Shown in pieces: positions 1 through 19,316 of a DNA stretch of 64,000 bases (positions are counted from its first letter, which is position 1; every line of letters begins with the position of its first letter). The position numbers and the translations under genes were made by a program. This stretch comes from Xestospongia bergquistia (lineage: Eukaryota > Porifera > Demospongiae > Haplosclerida > Petrosiidae). The DNA is taken from positions 806,001 through 870,000 of the forward strand of contig OZ014422.1 of the NCBI GenBank assembly GCA_963965975.1, written 5' to 3'. The notes beneath the pieces are model-generated. The model worked only from the letters and a program-made list of their open reading frames with translations, was not told the origin of the DNA and ran no database searches.

Positions 1-1562
1 TATTTCTGTCCCATTTGTCATCTCTATGATGACGCAGAGAAAGGACAATATCACTGCCAAAAATGTGGTATATGTAGGTGGGTGTGGCTATCCAGTTATT
101 TCAAATGTTCATGGCCATAATCATAGGATTGGAGGCCGAGATAACTTCTTTCATTGTGACACTTGTGGACTCTGTCTACAACTTTCTATTCGAGAGACAC
201 ACAAATGTGTCGTGGAGGCATCGAGATCAAATTGTCCTGTTTGTATGGAGGTAACAAGAGAAGGTATTGCTAAGAGATGCCAAGTTTGTTTCAATTATTT
301 AGGACTTGCACAGTTCAAGGAATGCAGCACATGTGCCAAAATGTGGTCATTTATTACATCAGTAAGTATTATTGATTTTGATCTTATGACTTCCTTCTTT
401 TTATAAGAACCTGTTTCAGAGATATGATTGAAAATGGGTAAGTCAATTGGAAATAATTTGGTTGTTGTTCATTATGTTCAAACCTTCCACAAATGAGCTA
501 GTAATATTATTATATTTTGTTTATTGTGTTGTTCTTTTAATGTAGTTTGTATCAGTGTCCACAGTGTCAAACAAGTTTAGTTGATATGACATCACACTGG
601 CAGAGTTTAGACACTGAGAGACAGCAATGGCTATTACCTTACCAATTAAGAGACTTCTATGTCAAGGTATTTAGTTATAAACTTTGTATCATTGTTTTAT
701 TTAAAGTGTGTTCTTTTGTTGTCATAGATACAATGTAGAGACTGCAGAAAAGTATGTGTCATTAACAAGTATGAATGTAATATTTAGATGCATTTTCTAG
801 GAGAGTGAAACTACATTTCATTTTATTGGTCTTAAATGTCCAGATTGTAATTCCTATAATACAGTTCGTACTGGGAATGAAACTCTTCCATTAGAAGATG
901 TCGATCCATTGTTATTACAAAACACAACCTTTCCTTCTGAAAACGATGATGATGAACTAGAACACGAACAAGAAGTCAATGATTTCTTGAATTTATGTCC
1001 TCTACCACTTAACCAAATTCCCAGTACTGATTCTGATGATGAATACGAGAGTATGTCGTCTCCTTGTATTTCAGATGATGAAGAACTTGACTTTTTAATG
1101 TATCCACCTCCTCTCTTAGGAGGTAATCCTCTGCCTCCATGGTTATCTGGTGGTGTTGACATCAACGAACATATTCAACACATGATCCACACAATTCCTC
1201 TTCATTTCAACTTACATGGTGACGACAATAACGAAGAGGATGAAGGCGGAGTCCATATTCAAATAGAGGACTTTCTTCCTCCTTTTCCAAGCTTAGGTAA
1301 TCCACTTCTTGGTCATCTATATCAAGATGCTAATATTGAAGAAGAACAGAATGGACCTCCTAACTTGGACTTACCTCAAATATGGGAGGTCACTGAGAAT
1401 GGAGATGATGAGGAGCCTGGAGGGGCGGAGTCAGATGAATGGGAAACTTCCAGTGAGGAAGAAGTTATCGGTGGGAATGAGGAAGATCTTGGTAAAGAAG
1501 AATGTTGTCTGTCAGACGAGAAAGAATCTAATCCATTAGGAGATGTGGCACCTGCTCATTAA
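1..1562 (+). CDS. RCHY1: RCHY1/Pirh2-like RING E3 ubiquitin ligase, 5' end outside window
   Basis: Probable E3 ubiquitin ligase of the CHY-zinc-finger/RING family; vertebrate RCHY1 ubiquitinates p53 and other targets. The window opens inside the zinc region ([21 protein letters not shown]). It continues through [10 protein letters not shown] and a RING spread over several exons: NCPVCME, then KCGHLLHQ, then YQCPQCQ. A C-terminal zinc ribbon follows (QCRDC and [11 protein letters not shown]), as in human RCHY1. Exons by eye are 1-77, 127-250, 303-361, 420-437, 546-666, 728-751 and 801-1562; two are only 18 and 24 nt. After the ribbon there is a tail of about 220 residues rich in Asp and Glu that human RCHY1 lacks. 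Reading straight through the introns hides the RING, so it must be spliced in. Family assignment is firm; the role of the tail is unknown. Confidence 0.9.
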
Positions 1563-2531
1563 GTTTTCTCGAACTATAAATTAATTCTACATGTATAGCG
1601 TCTCATTAAAATGTTGACATCATCTAATAATTATTCTTTATAGTATAACGTGACTTATCAACAATAGTAGTGATATTTGTCAATATCAAGAGAACATTAC
1701 ATGTTGATATAAATACAATTAGATGATATCAAAGGGTTGTCTAGATGGAAGACTATAAACAGCTATAGTTGGGTTGATGTAGTCAGATTGGTGCATTATG
1801 AGATGTGACAGCTATAGTTGGGTTGATGTAGTCAGATTGGTGCATTATGAGATGTGACAGCTATAGTTGGGTTGATGTAGTCAGATTGGTGCATTATGAG
1901 ATGTGACAGCTATAGTTGGGTTGATGTAGTCAGATTGGTGCATTATGAGATGTGACAGCTATAGTTGGGTTGATGTAGTCAGATTGGTGCATTATGAGAT
2001 GTGACAGCTATAGTTGGGTTGATGTAGTCAGATTGGTGCATTATGAGATGTAACAGCTATAGTTGGGTTGATGTAGTCAGATTGGTGCATTATGAGATGT
2101 AACAGCTATAGTTGGGTTGATGTAGTCAGATAGGTGCATTATGAGATGTGTAAATTAATGTCACCATATTATGTATTTTATAAAACATAGCTAGTTCATG
2201 TGAACAAAATCATAATCATATCAATTATATTCTATACAAATACAAATGCACACACACACACTAAGTGAACAGAAATAAATTGGCACAAATAATATAATAC
2301 AAAATCAGAACTAAATAATTATAATACAGTTCATTACTAAACATTGATTATTATTATGATTGAATAGAAAAACAAACGAACAAACACAGAATTCACATTT
2401 TTAATAGGCAAAAAAGTCATAATCATTTTTTAGAAGAGAGAGAGAATAAAGAATTATAGATCAGAATAAATTAATATCACAAAAGATTATCATACAAGTG
2501 GGAGGAGTAGGTTTCCATGGTTACATGTTAC
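1563..2531. other. intergenic region between RCHY1 and cyclin F 3' ends
   Basis: This convergent spacer holds the two 3' UTRs and a 49-bp minisatellite (described separately). The remainder is AT-rich and shows no coding signal. A short GA run lies near 2440-2447 and a CA run near 2249-2260. Confidence 0.6.
1759..2150. repeat. 49-bp minisatellite, 8 head-to-tail copies
   Basis: The unit begins ACAGCTATAGTTGGG and ends GAGATGTG, with copies starting at 1759, 1808, 1857, 1906, 1955, 2004, 2053 and 2102. Copies are almost identical, differing at one or two bases; the last ones read GTAAC for GTGAC and GATAGG for GATTGG. No unique spacers separate the units, so it is a plain tandem array. The near-identity suggests recent expansion. 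Confidence 0.97.
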
Positions 2532-5500
2532 TTACAATAGGCTTAATGCACTGCAATGACGCTTACTTTTCTTCAAGTTCTGTTGAGAATCGAGAGAAAT
2601 TCGTTTCTCAACATGATTCGGCTTGTGATTTGAAGACGAGGAATGAAGCAAGTTATTAATAGCACTAAGAGGTCTACGTGTATTCTTAGGTGTAATCTTG
2701 ACATTAAGATGTTGATTTTCTTGATTAATCTCAGTTGAATGGAGATGACATTGTTGTCTCGTAGAAGATGAAGTACCTTTAAGTAATGGCAGATTGAAAC
2801 TAACTGTCTCCTCTGAGCGAAGTGGCTCAATACCATCTAATAATGGCAAACTAGAAGACAAAGATGCCTGACCTTGTCTACCTTTATAAGGAGATGAAGC
2901 AAAATGAAATGATGACTCTCCTTGGGCCATCCAAGGCTCACTAGATGATGGGCGCTGATCTAACATTGAATGGTTAGCATCACTGGAGTGAGAAGGAGAA
3001 CAAGTAGAGACATCAGAGGTACTACCAAAGACAATAGGAGATGGAAGCAACGAACCAACAGATGTCTGTGGTGAATAGAATGTCCTCGGAGAAACTTGCT
3101 CAGATTCTGACAATGTCTGAGCATTGAAGTTATTTACGAAACTCTGACTAACAATTGAATCATCATCGTGCAAGAATGGTTGTTTCTGAGAGTGTGAAGG
3201 TGAAGGAGTTGGTGTGTGGACAGGAATGATACCAAGACGTTCTCTCATTTCATCGTAAGTCATAAACTTTATTTCACTGACACTGAGAAATCGATCGGTG
3301 GCATATCTAGAATAGAAACAATTTGAGATTTAATTAGTAATAAAATAGGGGCTGACCTAGTTTTAATAGCACAAAGTTTGATGCCTCGATAATCCACAAC
3401 CGGAGAGTCATCAATCAGACTACAATGATAACATCAATAACTCAAGAAAACTCCTTGAAAACTTACCATTTAGTGTAGAGGATCAGAGTACATTGATAGA
3501 GATCTGGAACATTGATTCCAGTGGCCTCAACCAGGATACTTGGCCATGGATAATCTAAATAGTACTTGTACCCAGTCACATTGTAAATGAAACCACTCAC
3601 CTTGTTTTAAAAGTATCCTAGCTAACAGGAGACAAGCCCCAGCTAACTGAGCACAGGTATACCTGCAATGTACAAAGAACACATTAATCTATTCCATGGA
3701 TTAAATTCCCACCTTCCAAAGTCTGGGAAAAGGACGGAAGCTTCCGAAAGATAAGCAGTTAAATATTTTGTCTTATTGTCTGCACTGACTACTGTTAGTA
3801 AGATATCAAGATAGTCAGGAACAAGTGGTTTCTAAAGACAGAAAAAGAGATTAACCAAACACTTTTAAGTATCATTAATTACCTGTATTTCTCCATTGAG
3901 AGTAGCTACTATTTCACCCACCATACGAACAACCTCATCATATCTGTATGTGTTATCTGAAAGCCAAGCTGCTTCTCTGATTGTTATAATAGTCATATCA
4001 GTCCATCTATAGAGAAAGCAATTCACTATTAGAATGTGACAATGTTACATTATTGACCTTGCAGCCAATAACAGTGCAGTCACTCCAAGTAGTTGAAGAC
4101 GAGATCGTGATAGCTTTCGTGCCATCATATAGCGTTGTACAAGATTAATAGCTAAGTGCAGTGTTCTAGTTGAGAACTCTTTCATCTCTGATACTTCTAC
4201 TATCCAGTCTAGTAAGATAAACCTATCACAAGACAAGTAAATGATTCTACTGTTTTCTTTCATACTCACATCATATCCTGAGTGATGTCAGGTTGGGTAT
4301 CATATATTAAGCTGGACAAGAGAAGTGGTGAGTTTTTCATAATCTGTAGAAACAAAACTCATCTTTACCAAATTCCAAAAGATATAGTTACTTACTTGTT
4401 GTATATATAGATATGCTAATGTTCTTGAGACACCACCAAATTGATCACGAGCATATGCTTTACAAAGTTCAAACTACAGTGAAAAAAATGACTGAAATAT
4501 TCAATATATAATATATTTAAATTAACCTGAGCATCTGTACAAGTGTTTCTGGTTGCTATTCTCCTCAACAATCTAACAGACTGCACTTCATCCTATATTA
4601 TGTTAATACAATGTATCAATGCTAGCTATATCATCTGACATACTAGTGAGTTTTGCTTTGCTTTCCAACTCTCAAAAGCACTGTAAGGACAACCATGTTC
4701 AGTACCTTGTTTAAACCATTCTAAAGCTTCATGTCTCTCTTCAATCTCATGATACTAATAAGTCATAAAAATTAAAATGGTAATAATATAATTTTATTAT
4801 TACTTCATAATAGCTCAGAGCTTTTCCAATGACATAGAAGAGATTAGTAACTAGTTCCTAGTAAAGACATAATATTTTCTATCAAGCTATGAATATTAAA
4901 TAGATTATTTAAATATAAATATGGGTGTGGCAAGAACTTATCACATGGCAAAATGTATTTTTTAAAAATTATATATGACTTTGGCCTATGTTAAAAAACT
5001 AATGTAAGACAATATTTATAAGAAAACCTAAAGATAAAGGTAAAGTTTTAAATGACATATTTTTGGTTTTAATAAGAGATTAACAGGTTCATACAATATC
5101 CATCACCACTATAGAATGTTTAACAATAGTATGCAAAGAATTTGAATATTATTATAATTAAAATCAAATCAACACAGGAAGTGTTAATGACAATTTACTT
5201 AGAAACTCACACGTCAACAAAGTGTCAACAAGAATTGCTATAGTAACCAATAAAGGACTTATAGATACATTTTTGACACCCATTCAAAGTTAAGGTGATA
5301 GTGAATGAACTGCAAACTTGTTAACAGTCTAGTCATATAACTAACATAAAAACCAATGCAATTATAGAGGATAATGAAGTGTTTCTACAAACATAATTTA
5401 ACAAGGTGTTCTATACTGTTGGGAAAGATAATATTATCTAAAGAAAGAATTCATACTGATGATCTTTATAAGATTGTAACTTGACCCACTCTATCACTAC

Positions 5501-5727
5501 ATATTAAGTATACCTCATCAGCAGTTGTAGTACAATGTTGCTTCATTTCTTGACAGACACAAGCTTTACAGCATATACAAGTTGTTGCAAATGGAGGACG
5601 AATCAATACCCAAGAGAATGGTTGCTTGTGGCAAATCAATGTTTCAGCTTTCTTTAAATACTCAGCAGCTTTTTGACCATTGATAGCTTTTAATGTTCCT
5701 TTACCAGGACCATCAGGAACTGAGAGA

Positions 5728-5771
<44 letters not shown>

Positions 5772-6291
5772 ATAATGTAGTTCAATATTTTGATTTACTC
5801 TTACCTCCTTCACTGTACAAGTAGGCCACAGCTAATTTTATTAAAGCCTCTACATTACCATGTTTGGCTGCCCTGGAAATAAAGTATTATCTACAGCAGT
5901 AATGCAATGTGTGATTCACTTTTCAAATATAGCCAGAGTTTCTGAACATGTCCATACACCTTCTAAAGAGGCTTTACTCCAGAGTAAATGGGCCTGATTG
6001 CTATTATCAATTAGACTTTGAAGTCGTGAGCAAATCTGTGGTAAAGGATTAGATGAGTGAAAATTAGCTCTTTGCAAAAAGAAGGCGTAGCTACCCGCAA
6101 ACAGTACAACCCAAACACCCTCCTTTTAACTCTCTTGTAAGTATTTGTATAGATATAAAACCAATAAACTATCAACTTACCAATCTAGCATTAGCTAGGT
6201 CAGGAAGAGGCAGATAACTCAAAATGTGGGCTAAGACTTCATCCGGTAGTTCAAGAAGAGAAATATTTCGAGGGCTAAAGGCATAAGCCAT
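2532..6291 (-). CDS. CCNF: Cyclin F, F-box subunit of an SCF ubiquitin ligase
   Basis: Cyclin F recruits substrates to the SKP1-CUL1 ligase through its cyclin fold and does not activate a CDK. The protein starts MAYAFSPRNISLLELPDEVL and continues into LAHILSYLPLPDLANARL, a clear F-box. Next come Sel1-like helices (ATLAVAYLYSEG-type region and SWVLIRPP, CCKACV near 5550-5640) that match human cyclin F. The cyclin box is at about 4050-4270 (FILLDWIVEVSEMKEF, RLQLLGVTALLLAAR), followed by the second cyclin fold. The tail is Ser/Pro-rich and PEST-like, beginning MTYDEMRERLG. The substrate patch reads MMFIL where human has MRYIL. Introns are mostly 40-60 bp, with one of about 650 bp (4858-5513). 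The gene is divergent from UBFD1 and its 3' end faces RCHY1. Confidence 0.93.
4858..5513 (-). other. long intron of cyclin F
   Basis: About 650 bases of AT-rich sequence between the exon ending in TADE (donor at 5513) and the exon starting at about 4857. I see no nested gene, RNA or repeat in it. It is roughly ten times the usual intron length in this window. Confidence 0.6.
5731..5769. repeat. (GA)n microsatellite, CT on the coding strand of cyclin F
   Basis: Pure AG dinucleotides on the + strand. Read on the cyclin F strand it is a CT tract that ends a few bases before the acceptor of the exon beginning VPDGPGKG. It therefore serves as, or has replaced, the polypyrimidine tract. Confidence 0.9.
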
Positions 6292-6497
6292 AATTTCGAT
6301 TTCTGTGGTGACTTGTTGTTGAAGCAAACAGCCCGACTTACCACCTTAATACCGTCCTCTTCGATTCTATACCCTCTGTTCGGTCTCCTTGCAATATGAA
6401 TACGATATCAACACGCATTTTTTAAGCGCGCCATCACAATTCAAAATCAATAGTGATTTGTACTGCGCATGCGCAGAACTAACTGGATTGCCTCGTA
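6292..6497. promoter_or_regulatory. Divergent promoter of CCNF and UBFD1 with an NRF-1 palindrome
   Basis: Only 206 bases separate the two start codons, so both promoters must lie here. Positions 6464-6475 read TGCGCATGCGCA, a perfect copy of the palindromic NRF-1 (nuclear respiratory factor 1) site. A TTTAAGCGCGCC stretch at about 6421 resembles weakly an E2F-type element, which would suit a cell-cycle gene. Transcription starts cannot be placed from sequence alone. Confidence 0.65.
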
Positions 6498-7813
6498 ATG
6501 GCTGAAGGAAATGGTGATGGACCATCAGTATCACATGAGAATGATAAAGGTAGGAATAGATACATACATTGTGTATATAATTACTTTAATTATTATAATA
6601 TGTCATTTGTTATGCATTGATTTATTTTGTTCAATTTCAGAATATATTACATTCAAAGCTGTCTGGAAAAAGAACAACTATGACATCACATTTCCAGTAG
6701 ATGACAAAATAGCTAAACTCAAGGCACACATTCAAACACTAACAGGTCTTTACAATAGTCTACATATTGAAATTAGTAACATAATCAACAAGTGATATAC
6801 TTGTTACAACATGCAATATATAGGAGGTGTGATTTTTCACAGATTTATAAGTAGACAATGTAATCACACTAATATTCACTTCTAGTAATAAATACATAAA
6901 AGTGCACCTATTCATAGTAGACACGTTTAGCCACTCCTTTATTCCAACCCTGTGGTAACTAGTATTATTATTAATACAATACAATAATATATTTATTATT
7001 AAACTGATCTAGGTATTCCACCAGCTATGATGAAATTGACATACAAAGGTAAGGCATACTATTAACTGAGAAGACAATATATGGACTCCTTCAACACATT
7101 AGATATAGTCCAATGTTACTTTGTTTGTTCTTTATTGTGTAGGTATTTTGAAAGACGATCTGACGCTTAAGGAAGCAAAGGTGACAGGTGGTATTAAAAT
7201 GATGATAATCGGTTCTACTATCAACGATGTCATCGCTGTACAAGCTCCTGATCCTTCAGAAATGAAACAGAGTCAAGTAGAAGAGACTGGTATGTGAGAG
7301 AAATATTGTTCATAATGATATAGTCTTGCACAAAGCAGCCTTACTACGTTATATACATTCCTTTATTATGATGTCATTACTGCTAGTTCTAATGTTATTT
7401 AGAACAGCAGTCATATCATAGAACACTATTAATTATTGTACACAAAATTCTATTACTTGCCTACTATACTTCCTACAGTGTAATAGGAAGTAATTCTAGT
7501 GTTACATGTAACATCAATGTTACACGTGTTAGGAACATGTGTGTTATGTAATGGACTATGTGTATATTCACAGATACAGTTCGAGAGAGTTTGTCAGAGT
7601 CTAAAGAGCACAAAAGAATTATAGAAAAAGGCGTACCAGATGATGTACATCCCGGTATAAAATATTGTAAAGAGCCTCTTCCTCCCACACCTCTTTCCGG
7701 TATGCTCAACAAATATGGTGCTAAAGTTAGATTGCATTTTAAGTTAGAATTGGACCAACTCTGGATAGCAACTAAAGGTAAAAACAGTGTCTCAGTTTGT
7801 AAATTTATATTAT

Positions 7814-7861
<48 letters not shown>

Positions 7862-8241
7862 TATAGAAAGAACTGATAAAGTACCATTAGGATCAATAAG
7901 AAATGTCTTATCTGAGCCCATTAAAGGACACGAAGAATATCACATTATGGTATGTAATATAAATACATGTTTCAGACATGAGTCTTTTCTGGAATGTATG
8001 AAAATGCCAATAAAATATAGTCTTAAGGAGCATTATATAGAGTGTAGCATATAGATTCGATATAAGATTATATAATACATGATAGAACAGTGATTGAGTT
8101 CTGGATAATAGTTAGTAATGTTTTCTCTAGGCTCTTCAGTTAGGCCCCACAGAAAACTCAAGATATTGGGTATACTGGGTTCCATGTCAATATGTTGAGG
8201 CAATAAAGGACGCTATTTTAGGAAAGTGGCAATATTTTTGA
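6498..8241 (+). CDS. UBFD1: Ubiquitin-like domain protein UBFD1
   Basis: The spliced product starts MAEGNGDGPSVSHENDK and enters a ubiquitin-like fold (YITFKAVWKKNNYDITFP, then LTGIPPAMMKLTYKG and MMIIGSTINDV). The conserved C-terminal half follows: PLPPTPLSGMLNKYGAKV, LDQLWIATKERTDK, GSIRNVLSEPI, GHEEYHIMALQLGP and RYWVYWVPCQYV, ending GKWQYF. This collinear match to human UBFD1 extends to the last residue. UBFD1 is an adaptor-like protein linked to NF-kB signalling in vertebrates; its function here is not visible from sequence. Exons are split by short introns, one carrying a CT microsatellite against the acceptor at about 7865. The ATG chosen is the only in-frame one before the domain. Confidence 0.95.
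7817..7858. repeat. (CT)n microsatellite at a UBFD1 3' splice site
   Basis: Twenty-one CT units inside a UBFD1 intron, ending six bases before the acceptor GTATAG of the exon that encodes ERTDKVPLG. The CT strand is the coding strand. Confidence 0.95.
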
Positions 8242-8489
8242 AAGTTTTGTTATATATATATATATATGTTATTTATATATGTTGCGTTTTGTTCTCATTT
8301 GAAGAGCCTTCCTCATTGTAATATCATTCTATGAAATATTATTATTTTATTTATAGACAATGATTCTTTCTTTATTTAACAAATACACATGAAGAATGAT
8401 TATAGTATTAAACGTCAAACAAAATGCAATAAGAACATGATTTGTATAATATACACTACATGTATAATAGGACAGATTCTTACTCGATT

Positions 8490-10743
8490 TTAAACTGTCT
8501 CTGTGAAGGGAGGCCCTCCTTTACAACATATTCCAGAACCTTGACAACTTATTCGAGGTGCTCTAGCCATCTCCCAGTAATCATCAGGCATAATAGGTCT
8601 AAGAACACAAGGTACTTCATGACATTTTGTGAACTGGTAGAGATAGCCACGAGCCTGTGATAACACAATATCCACTGACATGGAATTAGAGAGTCCATTA
8701 AAATGCACTGTCAGTTCGCTAATATCCATGTCTTGATCAATAGCTTGTTGTCCATAAATAGCCATGATAGCAACACAAATGAAGAAATGAAATGAATTTG
8801 TTACATAATTAGTCCAACATGACTCCCATATAAGGAGTGTGTCGTCTATTTTAAATTCTCTCTTAAGAAAAACTAAAAGCCAGCGATGTGTAAAGAGAAG
8901 AGACAAACCTTCATCTATTTCCTCAAGGTAAGTATAAAACCAAGGAATCAATAGATAAATAAGAGCTGTTAATAGGTTCTAGAAAATGGTAGACAGTTAG
9001 GTGTTAAAGATGAATAGATAGGTGTGTAATGATGGATTGGTGGGCGGAGCATTCTCACCACTTGTCGGTGTAACGTGACACTTTTACCAGACTGCTTAAA
9101 GATAGGACTTCTCTCAACAAGATGTGTGAAACAAAAAAATGCTTCTGCATCGTTATCCAGTGTCATTAAAACAGGAGCTAATAGATCAGTCATACCTGGA
9201 AAGACAGAAAGATGAGCAGTCCTTCTATCTTTCACTGACCTTGACAATAGCTTATATCTTTTCTATAGATCAACAGATAGTTATGAATTATATTTCTATT
9301 AGAAAAATTTAACATAAAACATTATCCAATGAAGATACTACTTACTCTAATCTCACTATATTGACGTTGTCATCACCTTTATAAAAGACATGGGAGCGAT
9401 CAGTTCGTCTAATATCATTTGTAATTTGTTGAAATGTGCTCTGATCTAAAGAACACTCTCCCGATGACATTAACATCTTCCTATAATATGATATTAACAA
9501 CAGCTGAAATAAAGTGATATTATTTCCCAAAGAACAATAAAATGATTGTTCTTTAAAATAGTACCTTTTCTTGTCTATCTGTTGGTAAGTGCTCTGTCTT
9601 TCCTTATATTTGTCTCTCTTTTCTTCAGAGGTGTGGTCAAAGTTTACAAGACCTAATAAGTGGGGCCACACCTCACTACGTAAGGATGGCTCAACGCCAC
9701 GAAAGAAAATAGCCTATAAATAAAATGGATGAATGTTGAGCAGAAATGGACATATAAAATACAATGGATATATAAATTAGATGCATGTTTACTTGTAGAA
9801 CAAATTTTTTATCCAGAACCCTTCCCAAGGGGTCCTGTAATTGTTTCCATACGCTCTGTGTCAACATTCCACTCACTAGACCTTCCTCGTCATGTAGTTC
9901 AGCAAGACTAAGTTGAGGTCTGAGAACTGTGAAAATATGTTGCTTAGCCTCTTTGAGATGTTTATTGTTGAAATACTTCCATGAACGAAACTTCTTAATC
10001 AAATCATACAAACCATTATGTTGAAAATAGAATATCTTAAATTTTCTATCTTTACTAGTGATGACAACTTCACCACTGGTAATGCCACCCTCAGGTTGTT
10101 CACACTTATAAAAAATACGTATCGATTCCATCTGACCTAGATCAATGGAAATAGATGAACAGGAAGGTCTCGATAGAGATGATGGGCCTGTACTTTCCAG
10201 AGATACCTCTCCATTTATTGGTGTCATGTGATCATTAGGAGTCCAATTAAGGATAAGAGTCTTGCCGAAATCAGACCCTCTAGTTGAGATGTGCATGTAT
10301 CCTGGTATCAAGTCATCTTGATCAGCTGGTTTCGTTGAAACAGCAGGGGTGGAAAGGGGTTTCATTGGAATGGAATGACCTATGGACTCACCCAAGCTGC
10401 CATCGCTACTGCTGCTCACGTTATTGCTTGTATCACTAGGTGATTGAGTTATTTCAGATGAGTATTTTAAAAAGACATTATTTTTACAAAAGAGAACGTC
10501 ATCTTCACGGCTGTCTATTCTTTCAACTGTTGGTGAGCAGGTGTGATAAATTGACCATGAACCAGTATCACCTCTAATCTCTTCTGAAACATGTGTGACA
10601 ATTGAAGGCATAGAATGGGTAATTGAGACATGACTGTCACATGACTCATTTCCAGCTGTCACGTTGGTAACTGTATTAACACGTCTTCGTCTCAGTGTGC
10701 CTAAAGTCAAAACGTCTAATGTTTTGGAGAAAAATGGCTTCAT
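8490..10743 (-). CDS. TBC1D16: TBC1D16-like Rab GTPase-activating protein
   Basis: Probable Rab GAP; human TBC1D16 acts on Rab4 and related endosomal Rabs. The N-terminal half (10743-9850) carries the family segments DDVLFCKNNVFL, GYMHISTRGSDFGKTLILNW and IDLGQMESIRIFY, then KIFYFQHNGLYDLIKKFRSW. The TBC domain follows: VWPHLLG, the arginine-finger segment NDIRRTDRSHVFY, and SYCQGMTDLLAPVL with the glutamine finger. Both catalytic fingers are present, so it should be active. Late helices HRWLLVFLKREF and SFHFFICVAIMAIYG complete the fold. An upstream exon has ATGs but they do not read into this frame; I start at MKPFFSK (10743). The region at 10500-10650 is Ser/Thr-rich and poorly conserved. 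The gene is divergent from LLGL. Confidence 0.92.
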
Positions 10744-10993
10744 TATGTATCTGAATAAAAATAATACTTTAGTGGACATATTTCAATCTCTATATTGGGT
10801 TACTTACCAAAACAAACAATTGCCCCGTCCATAATACACTTTTATAATGGACACACCTTTCACCGTTCATCTCCGTAATCTCTATGGTTTGCACTATTCC
10901 GTGCAGAACAGCCAAGGGCTCGTTCTCTCGTCTTCTACACTACAAATTTGAAGTCATTACAATCTCCTTCAGGAGATAGAAAGACAAAGAGAA
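10744..10993. promoter_or_regulatory. Divergent promoter region of TBC1D16 and LLGL
   Basis: 250 bases lie between the two start codons. On the - strand it contains a likely 5' UTR intron of TBC1D16, with a donor near 10803 and an acceptor near 10751. I recognise no strong factor site. Confidence 0.55.
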
Positions 10994-19061
<8,068 letters not shown>

Positions 19062-19316
19062 TTTAGTTCAACTCATAGTTTGTGGATCTTTAAAAAAAGA
19101 CATGACTATCATAGCAAATTTTTTCTTCAAGTGAGATATTTTAATCCTCTTTTATTTACTTTCCTTTTCTGTTTTAACAAAGTTAATGGAATTATTATTT
19201 TTCGCCAGTTTTACTGGACGTACTTTGTGTTTATTATTACGTATACTTTCAACAATACTGTACTTTTAGTAATGCAAGTAAATAAAATTTAACCCTTTTT
19301 GTTTTTAATAAAAAAC

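Noticed and set aside
854-1165. Antisense Ser-rich frame over the RCHY1 tail
   Set aside because: It is the shadow of the acidic coding exon on the other strand.
1759-2150. CRISPR-like regular repeats
   Set aside because: Units abut with no unique spacers, and the genome is eukaryotic; it is a minisatellite.
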